44,872 nt of DNA, taken from Verrucomicrobiota bacterium (GTDB taxonomy: Bacteria; Chlamydiota; Chlamydiia; Chlamydiales; Rhabdochlamydiaceae). Shown here in pieces: positions 8,523 through 17,967 of this stretch. Numbering within the stretch: the stretch's first letter is position 1; every line of letters begins with the position of its first letter. The DNA is taken from the NCBI GenBank assembly GCA_018239985.1, contig JAFEGK010000004.1:3967-48838 (forward strand). The letters are read 5' to 3'. The position numbers were made by a program, and so were the translations under genes. The notes beneath the pieces are model-generated. The model saw only the letters and a list, made by a program, of their open reading frames with translations. It had not been told where the DNA came from and did no database searches.

Positions 8523-9443
8523 CTAAAGCCAGCCTTTACGACGGAAGAACCAGAATCCCAAAATGGTCAGGCTGATTGTCCCCGCGATCACAATTGCAAA
8601 AGCGAGAGGGTGGCTTTCCAACGGGAGGTGGACGTTCATTCCGTAGATGCTGGCGATCATCGTCGGAATGCTGAGAATGATGGTCAGCGAGGTGAGCAAT
8701 TTGATTGTTTTGTGTAGATTATTTGTAAAAATGATTTGGTATGAGTCGCGCAGTGAGCGGATCGATTTGATCACATTGCTACAAAGTTCTTCGGATTGTT
8801 GAAGAGAAATGATGCTGTCTTCCAGAAGAGCGTGATCCTTTTCTTCAAGATTGGCATTCAGGCTGCTTTTCACCCCAACGATTGCATCTGCTGTGGTAGC
8901 TAGGCTCGAAAGGTATTGATTAAGGATCTCTTCGTTCTTGGTCATCGCAGTGATATCTTCACTCTCTACGCTAATCATCTCTTTTTCTGCAAAGAGCACA
9001 TTGTAGCGGACTCTCCGTATTTGACCGGTAAATTCTTGGCTGATTTTTTGTAAAAGCAAGATTAGGAGCTTCGTAGTGGAGGTAGTCGAGTATTTATTCT
9101 TTTGGGCGAGAAAATCTTTAATCAGGGTAGAAGTGTGCGGACAAATAGAAATCATATAGGAATCAGTCAAGATAAACGTGAGGGTGCCCGTATAGAGGCC
9201 AGTTTCCTGGTCAGTGGGATAACGGGTAAAGATCAGAAGGTTGTTTTCAATCACTTCAACCCGGGGCAGTTCATATTTGTCTAGGCAATCGAGGAGGTCG
9301 GCATAAGGAATTTTTGTCAGCTGAGAAATCGCCTCTAGATCGGAGGTAGTTGCATCATCGACATGGACAAAACAGCCCGGGGTCACTTCAGAAACTTCTT
9401 CTAAATCGGCTTCTTTGGATTTCTTGGAAAAAATTTGGAGCAT
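8523..9443 (-). CDS. corA: CorA-type Mg2+/Co2+ transporter
   Basis: The start at 9443 is preferred because GAGGGAAGG lies just upstream; a longer frame begins at 9476. The 306-residue protein has the CorA layout: a large soluble alpha/beta and helical N-terminal domain, a long stalk helix, and two C-terminal membrane segments. The first membrane segment ends in the diagnostic YGMN motif (SIYGMNVHLPL), and the C-terminus is basic (FFRRKGWL). The family forms pentameric channels for Mg2+ influx. The gene follows lpxD on the same strand after 37 bases, so it could be at the end of the envelope operon. Confidence 0.88.
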   Translation of the reverse strand: MLQIFSKKSKEADLEEVSEVTPGCFVHVDDATTSDLEAISQLTKIPYADLLDCLDKYELPRVEVIENNLLIFTRYPTDQETGLYTGTLTFILTDSYMISICPHTSTLIKDFLAQKNKYSTTSTTKLLILLLQKISQEFTGQIRRVRYNVLFAEKEMISVESEDITAMTKNEEILNQYLSSLATTADAIVGVKSSLNANLEEKDHALLEDSIISLQQSEELCSNVIKSIRSLRDSYQIIFTNNLHKTIKLLTSLTIILSIPTMIASIYGMNVHLPLESHPLAFAIVIAGTISLTILGFWFFRRKGWL

Positions 9444-9480
9444 TTGCCTTCCCTCTATATGAGAGGTGTATGGCAAAAAA

Positions 9481-10515
9481 TTATTTTATATTCAAGGAGG
9501 CAAGCTTAGCTTCTAATGCTTCGATCCTCTTGGCATACTCTTCGATTTTTCTTAAATGGACTTGGTTTCTATTATGATCACCAAGAGAAAAAACAGGGCT
9601 TCCTGCATATTTCCCACTCTTAGTCAAAGACTTACCAACTCCGCCGCGAGTAGCAATCATTGTGAAAGGGGCGATTTCAATGTGTCCGAGGACACCAACT
9701 TGTCCTCCCATCATCACATTACGCCCTGTTTTAGTTGATCCCGCAATGCCTGTCTGGGCAGCGAGAATATTATGTTCGCCAAGTTCTACGTTATGGGCAA
9801 TCTGAACCAGGTTATCGATTTTTGTCCCTCTTGCAATGCGGGTGGTCTTAAAGCGGGCCCGGTCGATGGTCGTATTGGCCCCAATTTCGACATCGTCCTC
9901 TACGATGACATTGCCGATTTGGTTGAGCTTGGTATGTTCCCCTTTTTCATTGGTACTATAGCCAAAGCCGCAGGAGCCTATCACAGCGCCAGGTTGTAAA
10001 ATCACTCGATTGCCAAGCCAGCAATATTCGCGGATGATGCTATGGGCATGAAGCAAACAGTTTTCGCCAACATGAACAAGGGCTCCAACATAAACAAAAG
10101 GACCGATGATTGTATTTGCTTTGATTTCGGCTCCAGCATCGATGACAGCATAAGGGCCTACCGAGACATTCGGACCGATTTTGGCTTCTGGATGGATCAC
10201 AGCAGTCGGGTGGATTCCATTGAAGCCGGTCGGCTTGCGCTGACCATAAAGGAGTTCCGCCACTTTTTGAAAGGCGAGCGAGGGATTGGAGGAAATGAGA
10301 TAGTTTTTTCCAGTGAGAAGCTCTGTCGTCTTATCGACGCAGACGACCCCTGCTGCAGTTTTCTTCAAAAGAGGTGTATAAGTGGGATTAGAAAGGAATG
10401 AGGCATCGTTTTCAGTGGCCGATTCTAAGTCGGCCACCGAAGCGATTTGATATTCAGGATCTCCCTGGAGTGTTGCCCCAGTGATTTCTGCAAGTTTCCA
10501 GAGAGGCCAGCTCAT
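9481..10515 (-). CDS. lpxD: UDP-3-O-acylglucosamine N-acyltransferase
   Basis: LpxD adds the second 3-hydroxyacyl chain to UDP-3-O-acyl-glucosamine in lipid A synthesis, using acyl-ACP. The 344-residue protein has the N-terminal uridine-binding domain (about 1-100), then a left-handed parallel beta-helix of hexapeptide repeats (about 105-305, e.g. [20 protein letters not shown]) with the catalytic histidine in [14 protein letters not shown]-terminal coiled-coil helix follows ([19 protein letters not shown]). Its ATG overlaps the ompH TGA as ATGA. The bamA-ompH-lpxD order is the classical one and is conserved in Chlamydia. Confidence 0.95.
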   Translation of the reverse strand: MSWPLWKLAEITGATLQGDPEYQIASVADLESATENDASFLSNPTYTPLLKKTAAGVVCVDKTTELLTGKNYLISSNPSLAFQKVAELLYGQRKPTGFNGIHPTAVIHPEAKIGPNVSVGPYAVIDAGAEIKANTIIGPFVYVGALVHVGENCLLHAHSIIREYCWLGNRVILQPGAVIGSCGFGYSTNEKGEHTKLNQIGNVIVEDDVEIGANTTIDRARFKTTRIARGTKIDNLVQIAHNVELGEHNILAAQTGIAGSTKTGRNVMMGGQVGVLGHIEIAPFTMIATRGGVGKSLTKSGKYAGSPVFSLGDHNRNQVHLRKIEEYAKRIEALEAKLASLNIK

Positions 10516-11087
10516 TTTTTCACAGGTGCATTTTGATTTTCAGCAGGTTGGTTATTGGCCACTTTCTTTGCGTCATAGGCCTTGTCCATTTCTGCAATCA
10601 CCGCATCGGTCACATCGAGTGTTGGGGTGAAAAAGAAACAGGCTTCTTTATTGATAACCATGGTCAGCTTTTTATTTTTAGCTACTTTCTCAGATGCCTC
10701 TTGAATATTTGCGCCCATAGTTTGGACGATTTTCATATTAGCCTGCTGAAGTACTTGATAATACTGATTTTGGTACCGGTTCATCTCTTCACTCAGTTGC
10801 TGATATTTGACTTTCATTTCTTCTTCAGCTTCTGGAGAAAGGCCGTCCATATATTCGGAATCGTTGAATTTTGCAGCAAGTTCGCTCAGCTGCTTTTCAG
10901 TATCTTCCAAAAGGGATGTCATTTGAGTCTTCAATGAGTCAAATGATGCTTGCTCTTGCTTGCCGAACTTTGATTCGGTGATGCAATTGGCAAAATTAAC
11001 GACAGCGACGGTTTTTGCCTCGTTGGCGTATCCACCAGCACAAAGTCCTACCACGGCTAGGGCTGCAAATAATGATTTTCGGATCAT
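10512..11087 (-). CDS. ompH: Periplasmic chaperone OmpH/Skp
   Basis: The 191-residue protein has a signal peptide (about 1-21, [21 protein letters not shown]) and the Skp fold. A short beta core ([20 protein letters not shown]) is followed by a long charged helical hairpin (about 40-130), then the return strand ([13 protein letters not shown]). Skp chaperones outer membrane proteins to the BAM complex. The C-terminal Asn/Gln/Pro/Lys tail extends the usual family end. A strong AGGAGA ribosome-binding site precedes the ATG. It lies between bamA and lpxD, as expected. Confidence 0.92.
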   Translation of the reverse strand: MIRKSLFAALAVVGLCAGGYANEAKTVAVVNFANCITESKFGKQEQASFDSLKTQMTSLLEDTEKQLSELAAKFNDSEYMDGLSPEAEEEMKVKYQQLSEEMNRYQNQYYQVLQQANMKIVQTMGANIQEASEKVAKNKKLTMVINKEACFFFTPTLDVTDAVIAEMDKAYDAKKVANNQPAENQNAPVKK

Positions 11088-11110
11088 AAGGTTCTCCTTA
11101 AATTGAGTAA

Positions 11111-13540
11111 TTAAAATTGTCCACCCATCGAGAAAAAGAAATTGCGCTTTGTTTTCTCCTGCGGATTTACAGGTATCCCGTATCCTAGAGTAATCGGCAT
11201 TTTTCCCATTAGTTCGATATTGACCCCAAATCCATAGCTCATTCTATAGGTGCCGAGATCAAAGAGCTCGTTAGAAACGGAACCGGCATCAATAAAGACG
11301 AAGGCATCTAAAATCGGCAGAATCTCTTGGATATAGTCGATAGAGAGGAATGACGAACTGATACCGCCTGTGGGATCATGATATTTCTTTTTTGGCTTCA
11401 CTTCTGTTGTGCCATTTTTATCAACAAGTTGTGATTTTACAAAACGGGGGCCCAAAATGAAGTCTTTATAACCGCGAACCGAACCAACACCACCCAAGAA
11501 GAAGCGCTCAGACATCGGGATATCATCGAAATGATCCGTCTGGCCAAACGGTACGATGAAGCGGAAATCGGCACGGTAGCGCATATAGCCTCTTTTCCAA
11601 AGGGGCATAAAATAGGCATTGGTGTAGGCAGCACCTAAGAAATTGACGTTACCGCCAGCCCCCACAATTTCTCCTTGGAGAGTCGAACGGTATCCACGAT
11701 GGGGCTTCATTGCACTATCTGTGGAATCATAAGTTAAATTCGCTCCTACTCCTGAAAGAATTCCTTTCTGATGACCTTTGTCGTAATTTTTTAAGTTAGC
11801 AGGATCTTTAGAAATCGAACCAACCACTTTGTCATTAAAATTGCGGATCCGGTACCTAAAACCATAAGCCATATAGGGAGATAGGGGATAGGAGACAAAA
11901 GCTGATAGGTTGTATGTATTAAAGTTATAATCCTCTGAGATCACTTTATTGTGGACAGTAGCCACAAATTCAAATCCCAGTCGCCATAGCGTATCGTTAA
12001 AATAGGGGTTCATCCATGAGGCCAAATAGCTTTGCTCTTTAGCTCCCCAGCTGGAACGAAGGTGGAGATATTCGCCGCCGCCACGCAATGCTCCTGGGCC
12101 ATCGCTCACGATTCTGCCGAGACCTCTGTAGTTGAAATTGCGCTCGGTGAGGTCTAGACCGCCGTAAATGCTATCAGCAGAGCTAAAACCGCCAAACAGG
12201 GCGATGTTACCGGTTTGAGTCTCTTCAACTTCGATGTAAATGTCCCGATAATTATCCCCAAGTGAGAGGTCGTCTTGGGTTCTCACTGCATAGACGTTGA
12301 CTGTCTTGAAATAGCCAATATTCTCAAGTCGCATCTGGGTCACTTTCAGCTTTAGCGAATCAAAAGTTTCTCCAGGAACTAAGAGCGACTCGCGCAAGAT
12401 GACGCGTGCTTCGGTGCGGCAATTGCCGATCACTCGTATCATACCGATCCGGTATTCGCGCCCTTCGTCGACGATAAAGTGGACGTTAAAGACAGGGGAG
12501 TCTTGAACGAGCTGAGTCTCATAGGTAACAGTCGTATCGATATACCCTTTTCGACCGTAGAGTTCCTTGATCGCTTCTGCAGTTTTGCGCAATTTGTCCG
12601 GAGAATAGAGTCCCTCTGGGCGGGCGTAAAAGACTTTTTCAACATCTTCATCATTCAGAAGGATATTGCCGTTAAAACTGACTTCGCCAAAATGGTAGAG
12701 GACCCCCTTGTCAGCGGAGATATCGATGATCACTTTACCTTCTGATGGCGATTCGAGAATTTGAATTTGGACTTGAGCGTCAGCGTAGCCTTCATCTTGC
12801 AAGTAGTTGAAGATGGTGAGGCGATCTTGCTCAAGCGCCTCTTCCATAAACTTCCCTTTTCCGGTCAGCCAACTGGTCAATAAGCTGTATTTTTTGGTGT
12901 ACAGTTCGTTGAGAATGTGGCTCTCTTCTTTGCTAGTGAAGCCGTGGAAGACGATGTCTTCTACTTTTCCAGAGCGGCCTTCAGAAACAGTGATCACAAT
13001 CTCCACTTCACGTGTTTTCAGATTTGTATTCAGTTGATAGGAGAGTTGCGATTCAAAGTAACCTTTTTTGATGTAGTATTCTTTGACTTTATTGAAAGAC
13101 TTATTGAAATCAGCTCTGTTAAAAATTGTCCCAGGTTTTACATCTAGTTCTTTACTCAGGGTTTTCGTCTTAATATATTGGTTGCCTTCCCAGGTGATTT
13201 GTGCAATGAGGGGACGCAACCACACTTTAAGTGTGATATCGACTTTTCCGTCTTTGATCATCATTTGTGGCTCAACACGGTCGTATTCTGTGGCGAGCTG
13301 TTTCAAATCTTGATCGAAGAGATATTGGGAAAAGCGATCGCCTTCTCGTGTTGACATTTTGGCGAGGACGGTCTGCTTATCAAAGGAAGAATCTTCAGGC
13401 AAGTTTTCAACTTTAACATCGATTTTTCCTATCACACGATTGTCGTATGCTTGAACCGATGAGTAATCTTGCGTCTCTGCAAATCCAATTGATGCGCTTG
13501 AGAGTACTAGGGAAATGGCTAAAAAGAGTTTCGTATTCAT
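11111..13540 (-). CDS. bamA: Outer membrane protein assembly factor BamA (Omp85)
   Basis: The 809-residue protein has a signal peptide (about 1-21), five POTRA domains (about 30-430, e.g. KEYYIKKGYFES and LRKTAEAIKELYGRKGY) and a C-terminal 16-strand barrel. The barrel contains the lid motif VRGYKDFILGP and ends in Phe (FFFSMGGQF), the BAM recognition signal. It inserts beta-barrel proteins into the outer membrane. It is followed by ompH after 23 bases. No strong ribosome-binding site is seen, but a TATAAT lies about 15 bases upstream of the ATG, so a separate promoter is possible. Confidence 0.96.
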   Translation of the reverse strand: MNTKLFLAISLVLSSASIGFAETQDYSSVQAYDNRVIGKIDVKVENLPEDSSFDKQTVLAKMSTREGDRFSQYLFDQDLKQLATEYDRVEPQMMIKDGKVDITLKVWLRPLIAQITWEGNQYIKTKTLSKELDVKPGTIFNRADFNKSFNKVKEYYIKKGYFESQLSYQLNTNLKTREVEIVITVSEGRSGKVEDIVFHGFTSKEESHILNELYTKKYSLLTSWLTGKGKFMEEALEQDRLTIFNYLQDEGYADAQVQIQILESPSEGKVIIDISADKGVLYHFGEVSFNGNILLNDEDVEKVFYARPEGLYSPDKLRKTAEAIKELYGRKGYIDTTVTYETQLVQDSPVFNVHFIVDEGREYRIGMIRVIGNCRTEARVILRESLLVPGETFDSLKLKVTQMRLENIGYFKTVNVYAVRTQDDLSLGDNYRDIYIEVEETQTGNIALFGGFSSADSIYGGLDLTERNFNYRGLGRIVSDGPGALRGGGEYLHLRSSWGAKEQSYLASWMNPYFNDTLWRLGFEFVATVHNKVISEDYNFNTYNLSAFVSYPLSPYMAYGFRYRIRNFNDKVVGSISKDPANLKNYDKGHQKGILSGVGANLTYDSTDSAMKPHRGYRSTLQGEIVGAGGNVNFLGAAYTNAYFMPLWKRGYMRYRADFRFIVPFGQTDHFDDIPMSERFFLGGVGSVRGYKDFILGPRFVKSQLVDKNGTTEVKPKKKYHDPTGGISSSFLSIDYIQEILPILDAFVFIDAGSVSNELFDLGTYRMSYGFGVNIELMGKMPITLGYGIPVNPQEKTKRNFFFSMGGQF

Positions 13541-13585
13541 AGTTAAGAAAAACCGATTATAGGGATCGGCAAAATATCCTCAAAG

Positions 13586-14224
13586 TTAAAAATGATGTCT
13601 CCCAGTGAAAGCTTTTTCTAAGGTGCCGTAATCGACAAAATCTAGCGAGCTTCCCATCGGCAGGCCAAAGGCAAGGCGGGTCGCCTTAATTCCGAGTTTG
13701 TCAAGCCTCTGCTTTAGAAAAAGGGCTGTCGCATCTCCTTCTAAGGTAGAATCGAAAGCAATAATCACCTCTTGAATGGGGTGTTCGCTGAGTCGTTTTT
13801 CCAATTTTTCGAGATTGAGCCGTTCGATCGAACGCCCTTCCAGTGGCGATAGGAGAGCGCCGATCACATGGTAGACCCCTTTAAAGACTTTGGTCTCTTC
13901 AATTGCATAGACGTCACGTGGGGAAGAGACGAGGCAGAGGATCGATCCATCTCGCTTTTGCACATCGCAGAAGTGACATTTTGCCTGTTCCATTAATGAG
14001 CCGCAGTTCCCACAGGGGTAAACTTTTTCTTTGAGAGTTTGGAGTTGATTAGCAAATTTTTTAATTTCATCCTCTGGCCACTCAAGCAGATAAAAGGCAA
14101 ACCGCTCAGCAGTTTTCCTCCCTACGCCAGGTAGTTTTTTTAAATGAGATATAAGAGCTAAAAGTTCAGTTGGATAACGACTCACAGAAATGAGTATGGC
14201 CGATCGGTCATTTTTTGGCTTCAA
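13586..14224 (-). CDS. recR: Recombination protein RecR
   Basis: RecR acts with RecO (and RecF) to load RecA at gaps. The sequence shows the N-terminal helix-hairpin-helix (LKKLPGVGRKTAERFAFYLL), a four-cysteine zinc finger (CGNCGSLMEQAKCHFC) and the Toprim domain (AFDSTLEGDATALFL). The start is uncertain. There is no ATG near the N-terminus; the longest frame begins with TTG at 14224 (212 residues), and a GTG at 14185 would give 199 residues, closer to the family norm. The fabH promoter region lies just upstream on the other strand. Confidence 0.92.
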   Translation of the reverse strand: MKPKNDRSAILISVSRYPTELLALISHLKKLPGVGRKTAERFAFYLLEWPEDEIKKFANQLQTLKEKVYPCGNCGSLMEQAKCHFCDVQKRDGSILCLVSSPRDVYAIEETKVFKGVYHVIGALLSPLEGRSIERLNLEKLEKRLSEHPIQEVIIAFDSTLEGDATALFLKQRLDKLGIKATRLAFGLPMGSSLDFVDYGTLEKAFTGRHHF

Positions 14225-14262
14225 ATATATAAAAGATTAAGCTATAATGGTTGGTATATAAT
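14220..14262 (+). promoter_or_regulatory. Likely fabH operon promoter
   Basis: A TATAAT at 14243-14248 is preceded at 17 bases by TTCAAA (14220-14225), a fair sigma-70-type pair. A second TATAAT sits at 14257-14262. Both are upstream of the fabH ATG (14281) in the divergent, AT-rich recR-fabH gap. The assignment is by consensus only. Confidence 0.4.
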
Positions 14263-14280
14263 ATTTTTTTCTGAGAAAAG

Positions 14281-15261
14281 ATGAAACAAGCGATTATCAT
14301 TGGCACAGGCTCCTATGTACCCGAAAGGGTTCTATCGAACGGAGAACTCGAGAAAATGGTCGAGACTTCCGGTGAATGGATCGTTACGCGTACAGGAATT
14401 CGGGAAAGGCGGATCGCGGATAAAGATGAAGCCACTTCCGATATGGGAATTAAGGCGGCGCTAAAAGCGATCGAAAAAGCAAAAATCGATCCTAAAAAAA
14501 TTGATTTGGTGCTGGTTGCGACGCTCACTCCCGATCACGCGTTCCCTAGTACTGCTTGTATTATCCAGTCGAAATTGAATCTAGAGGCTGCTGCTATGGA
14601 TCTGCAAGCTGCCTGTTCTGGTTTTGTCTATGTTCTCTCCGCCGCTAAAGCGTACGTCGAAGCTGGTCTGTATCATAATGTTTTAGTTGTCGCCTCTGAA
14701 AAACTCTCGTCGATCGTCGATTATGAAGATCGGGGGACCTGTATACTTTTTGGAGATGGGGCTGCTGCATGTATCGTTTCCGGCGAAGGAAAAGGGCTCC
14801 GCATTCGAGATGTCATTTTAGGTTCTGATGGGTGCCAAGCTGAGCTTTTGATCCAACCTGCTGGGGGGTCGCGCTCACCTGCTAGCAAAGAATCGGTCGA
14901 GGCCAGGATGCACTTTATTAAGATGGAAGGCAAAGAGGTCTTTAAACATGCTGTGCGTCGAATGGAAGCCTCTGCCAAAGATTGTATTGAAAAAGCTGGA
15001 TTGCAGGAGAGCGATATTAGCTGGCTGGTTCCTCATCAAGCCAACATCCGCATCATCGAGGCTATTGCCAAGCGCTTTCAGGTCCCTCAAGAGCGGGTCT
15101 TTATTACGATCGACAAATACGGAAATACCTCTTCTTCATCAATTGGAATTGCTCTCGATGAATTACTGCAGGAGAAAAAGCTGGCTAAGGGAGACCACAT
15201 CTTATTGACTGCCTTTGGGGCAGGGTTAACCTGGGGTTCAACGGTATTGACAAATGAATAA
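14281..15261 (+). CDS. fabH: 3-oxoacyl-ACP synthase III
   Basis: FabH condenses acetyl-CoA with malonyl-ACP to start fatty acid synthesis. The 326-residue protein has the catalytic cysteine C112 in LQAACSGFVY, the histidine in VPHQANIRII, and the asparagine in YGNTSSSSIG, completing the Cys-His-Asn triad. Length and motifs are normal. It is the first gene of fabH-fabD-fabG-acpP and overlaps fabD by eight bases. Confidence 0.95.
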   Translation: MKQAIIIGTGSYVPERVLSNGELEKMVETSGEWIVTRTGIRERRIADKDEATSDMGIKAALKAIEKAKIDPKKIDLVLVATLTPDHAFPSTACIIQSKLNLEAAAMDLQAACSGFVYVLSAAKAYVEAGLYHNVLVVASEKLSSIVDYEDRGTCILFGDGAAACIVSGEGKGLRIRDVILGSDGCQAELLIQPAGGSRSPASKESVEARMHFIKMEGKEVFKHAVRRMEASAKDCIEKAGLQESDISWLVPHQANIRIIEAIAKRFQVPQERVFITIDKYGNTSSSSIGIALDELLQEKKLAKGDHILLTAFGAGLTWGSTVLTNE

Positions 15262-16165
15262 AAAAATAGCCTTTATTTTCCCCGGCCAGGGGGCCCAATA
15301 CCCTGGGATGGGACGCGATTTTTACAAAGAATTTGAAGCGGCAAAAGCTGTCTTCGATGAGGCCGACGCGATTTTGGGCAGACCTTTTTCCCAATTGATT
15401 TTCAATGGCCCAGCCGAAGAGCTGACACAGACGAAGAATAGCCAGCTGGCTATTTTCATCACTAGTATCGCCATCCTGCGTGTCATCGACTTAAAACCTG
15501 TCGTTTGCAGTGGATTGAGTTTGGGGGAATATTCGGCTCTGGTCGCCGCAGGAAAACTCTCCTTTAAAGATGCTTTGCTCCTCGTTGAAGCTCGTGGCCG
15601 TCTGATGCAAGAAGCATGTGAGAAATTTCCTGGAACGATGGTGGTGGTTCTTGGCTTAGAGCCAGACCTCATTCAAGAAGCTATCGCCCCTATCGGAAAT
15701 GTGTGGATTGCCAATCTCAATTGCCCAGGACAGGTGGTCATCGCTGGGACGAAAGAGGGTATTGAAAAAGCGACTGAAGTTTTAAAAGAGAAAGGGGCGC
15801 GCCGGGTGCTGCCGCTCGAAGTTTCTGGAGCCTTCCACAGTGGCCTTATGCGCTCTGCTCAGGAGGGATTGCAGCCCTATATCGAACAGTTAAATCTTGT
15901 AGAGACCGATGTCGACATCGTGATGAATGTGCCGGGCAATTACGTTAGCTCAATTCAAGAGATTCGAAACAATGTGGTTCAACAGGTGACAAGCCCAGTT
16001 TATTGGCAGAAGGGGATTGAGGCGCAAGTTAAGAACGGGATCGATCTTTTTGTCGAAATTGGACCGGGCAAAACACTCGCCGGAATGAATAAACGGATTG
16101 GAGTTTCTGTAGAGACTCTAAGTATTGAAAAAGTAGAGGATATACAACATGCAACAATTGGTTAA
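15254..16165 (+). CDS. fabD: Malonyl-CoA:ACP transacylase
   Basis: FabD loads malonyl onto ACP. The 303-residue protein starts with the family's FPGQGAQYPGMG. The nucleophile S89 sits in GLSLGEYSA. Many bacterial enzymes have GHSLG here; the GLSLG form is seen in plant and cyanobacterial-type enzymes, so I read it as family variation and not a defect. The catalytic histidine is in GAFHSGLM. It overlaps fabH at the start and fabG by 17 bases at the end, which implies coupled translation. Confidence 0.94.
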   Translation: MNKKIAFIFPGQGAQYPGMGRDFYKEFEAAKAVFDEADAILGRPFSQLIFNGPAEELTQTKNSQLAIFITSIAILRVIDLKPVVCSGLSLGEYSALVAAGKLSFKDALLLVEARGRLMQEACEKFPGTMVVVLGLEPDLIQEAIAPIGNVWIANLNCPGQVVIAGTKEGIEKATEVLKEKGARRVLPLEVSGAFHSGLMRSAQEGLQPYIEQLNLVETDVDIVMNVPGNYVSSIQEIRNNVVQQVTSPVYWQKGIEAQVKNGIDLFVEIGPGKTLAGMNKRIGVSVETLSIEKVEDIQHATIG

Positions 16166-16907
16166 AAATAAAACTGTCCTTATCACTGGCGGAACAGCCG
16201 GTATTGGTAAACAGATAGCCCTCACTTTTGCAGAGCAAGGGGCCCACGTCGCCATTTTTGGGACCAACCAAGAGCGCGCTCAAGCAGTTCTCAATGAACT
16301 CCAAGCCAAAAGAGTTTCCGAGGATCAGCGCTTTTTGGCCGAAATTGTCAACGTCTCCAAAAAAGAGACAGTTGAAGCGGCAATCAAAGATATTCTTGAT
16401 AAATGGGGTCAAATTGATGTGCTCATCAACAATGCTGGAATTACCCGTGACGGTCTTCTGATGAAAATGTCTGAAGAGAACTGGGATGAGGTAATGGCCG
16501 TCAATCTCAAATCGGTCTTTAACACCTGCCAGGCGCTCGTCAGGCCGATGCTGAAGGCCAAATCTGGTAAAATTATCAATATTTCGTCTGTCGTTGGCTT
16601 GACAGGAAATGCTGGGCAAGTGAATTATGCCGCTTCGAAGTCAGGAGTCATCGGATTTACGAAGTCACTCGCTCAAGAACTTGCCTCCCGTGGGATTACC
16701 GTCAATTGCATAGCCCCCGGGTTTATTGGGACTCAGATGACTGATGTCTTGACCGATGTACAAAAAGAGGGTATTCTTAAGAAGATTCCGATGGGAAGAA
16801 TCGGAAATCCAGAGGAGATAGCCCGTGTGGCACTCTTTTTGGCAAGCGATATGTCGACGTATATGACCGGTCAGGTACTGACAGTTGATGGCGGAATGGT
16901 AATGTAA
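16149..16907 (+). CDS. fabG: 3-oxoacyl-ACP reductase
   Basis: FabG is the NADPH-dependent short-chain reductase of fatty acid elongation. The 252-residue protein has the nucleotide motif TGGTAGIGK, NNAG, the catalytic serine in ISSVVG, and YAASK with the Tyr-Lys pair, then PGFIGTQMT and the C-terminal GGMVM. The start lies inside the end of fabD. A T-run follows its stop, but acpP starts 38 bases later and probably shares the transcript. Confidence 0.95.
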   Translation: MQQLVKNKTVLITGGTAGIGKQIALTFAEQGAHVAIFGTNQERAQAVLNELQAKRVSEDQRFLAEIVNVSKKETVEAAIKDILDKWGQIDVLINNAGITRDGLLMKMSEENWDEVMAVNLKSVFNTCQALVRPMLKAKSGKIINISSVVGLTGNAGQVNYAASKSGVIGFTKSLAQELASRGITVNCIAPGFIGTQMTDVLTDVQKEGILKKIPMGRIGNPEEIARVALFLASDMSTYMTGQVLTVDGGMVM

Positions 16908-16945
16908 ATTTTTTTTTAAAACGCTAAACCTAAAGAGGTTATTTA

Positions 16946-17200
16946 ATGGATACAAAGGACAATCTAATGTCTATTGAAAAAGAAGTCATTGATATCGTAG
17001 TTGAGCAACTCGGTGTCGATGCTGCGGATGTGACTGCTGAGAAGTCATTCGTCGAAGATCTCAATGCAGACTCGCTCGATCTTACAGAGCTAATCATGAC
17101 ATTTGAAGAAAGATTTGGCTTCGAAATCTCAGAAGAAGACGCCGAGAAGCTGAAGACGATCAATGATGTGATCGAGTACATCCAGCGCAAAAAAGGCTAA
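16946..17200 (+). CDS. acpP: Acyl carrier protein
   Basis: The 84-residue acidic protein carries the 4'-phosphopantetheine site serine in [11 protein letters not shown]. It is the acyl shuttle for the Fab enzymes upstream and for LpxD, and is activated by AcpS, encoded at 23668-24030. The start at 16946 has AGAGG upstream. An internal ATG at 16967 (MSIEKEV) would give the more usual 77 residues but has a poorer ribosome-binding site. A terminator hairpin follows. Confidence 0.95.
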   Translation: MDTKDNLMSIEKEVIDIVVEQLGVDAADVTAEKSFVEDLNADSLDLTELIMTFEERFGFEISEEDAEKLKTINDVIEYIQRKKG

Positions 17201-17220
17201 AATTTTGTTCAATTCAGGAT

Positions 17221-17260
17221 GCAAAGACGCAAGGGGGATCTCTTGCGCCTTTGCGCTTTT
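17221..17260 (+). terminator. Rho-independent-like terminator of the fab operon
   Basis: GCAAAGACGCAAG (17221-17233) pairs with CTTGCGCCTTTGC (17242-17254) with one mismatch in 13 and an eight-base loop. GCTTTT follows, with a longer T-run further on. It begins 21 bases after the acpP stop. Confidence 0.75.
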
Positions 17261-17333
17261 ATCTAAACTTTTTTTAATGGAGTCCATGGGCGGGGGCTAC
17301 TTTGACAATTTTGCCCATTGAAAAATTAAAATT

Positions 17334-17831
17334 CTACTTCGAAAGCAGGTAGCCATGGAGTTTATGGTTAAGCAACATCGTAAGGCCAAGGGCAGGAACT
17401 ATTGCCCATTTTTTCTTATTCGCAACGCCATAGGCAATGATGGGAAGCGCCAGAGCAACAGTTGTCCCTAAGGCATATTCAGATACTTGATTACTGATCT
17501 CAGGAGAGAAATTTCTGCTTAAAAATGCAGAGACTGCTTCAGAGACTTTCGCAAAAGGTTCATAAGTCAAGCGATAAATTCTTATATAATTAGCTGTTCC
17601 AAAAAGAAAATAGCTGACTGCTGCAGTTGTAAAAGCGGTAAAATAGGCTGCTTTAGAGAAGGAGTCTAACCTACTCTCGGCCCAATTAAGTATAGGCAAA
17701 GTGGCGAACATTGTCGTGATTAGAACTAAGCTTGTTGTTGGAGATTGATTGGCAACAAGATCATAACTAAAATTTTTAATTGATTCGAATGATACTGTTA
17801 AATTCCCGACTTGATTTAATAAACCGTACAT
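17334..17831 (-). CDS. Small hypothetical membrane protein
   Basis: A 165-residue protein with GGAG eight bases upstream of its ATG. Hydrophobic segments are visible at about 34-52 (LVLITTMFATLPILNWA), 62-82 (AYFTAFTTAAVSYFLFG) and 124-155 (VALALPIIAYGVANKKKWAIVPALGLTMLL, split by NKKK). There is no signal peptide and no recognised family. It stands alone between the convergent acpP terminator and repeat copy B. It could be an inclusion-membrane-like protein, but the spacing of hydrophobic segments does not give a clean bilobed pattern. Confidence 0.6.
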   Translation of the reverse strand: MYGLLNQVGNLTVSFESIKNFSYDLVANQSPTTSLVLITTMFATLPILNWAESRLDSFSKAAYFTAFTTAAVSYFLFGTANYIRIYRLTYEPFAKVSEAVSAFLSRNFSPEISNQVSEYALGTTVALALPIIAYGVANKKKWAIVPALGLTMLLNHKLHGYLLSK

Positions 17832-17883
17832 AATACTCCAATTTTTTAATTATTAATATTATATAAGTTTTAATTAATAAAGT

Positions 17884-17957
17884 CAATTGCCAAATTACGG
17901 TGCGCAGAAAAATCGCCCTTTTGAGCCATAATTCTGCGCTCCGGAGTTTGGCAATTG
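17884..17957. repeat. Dispersed palindromic repeat copy B
   Basis: Arms 17884-17909 and 17932-17957 match at 23 of 26 positions (CAATTGCCAAA...GCGCAGAA) around a 22-base centre. The left arm plus centre (GCGCAGAAAAATCGCCC, then TTTTGAGCC) matches the inside of repeat copy A at 2184-2365 nearly exactly, so the two are the same family, B being the short form. It begins ten bases beyond the potD stop and could also serve as the terminator of the pot operon. Confidence 0.8.
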
Positions 17958-17967
17958 CCTCGATATG

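Noticed and set aside
15518-15535. FabD active-site defect (GLSLG in place of GHSLG)
   Set aside because: The nucleophile serine and the later catalytic histidine are present, and the Leu form is known in plant and cyanobacterial enzymes.
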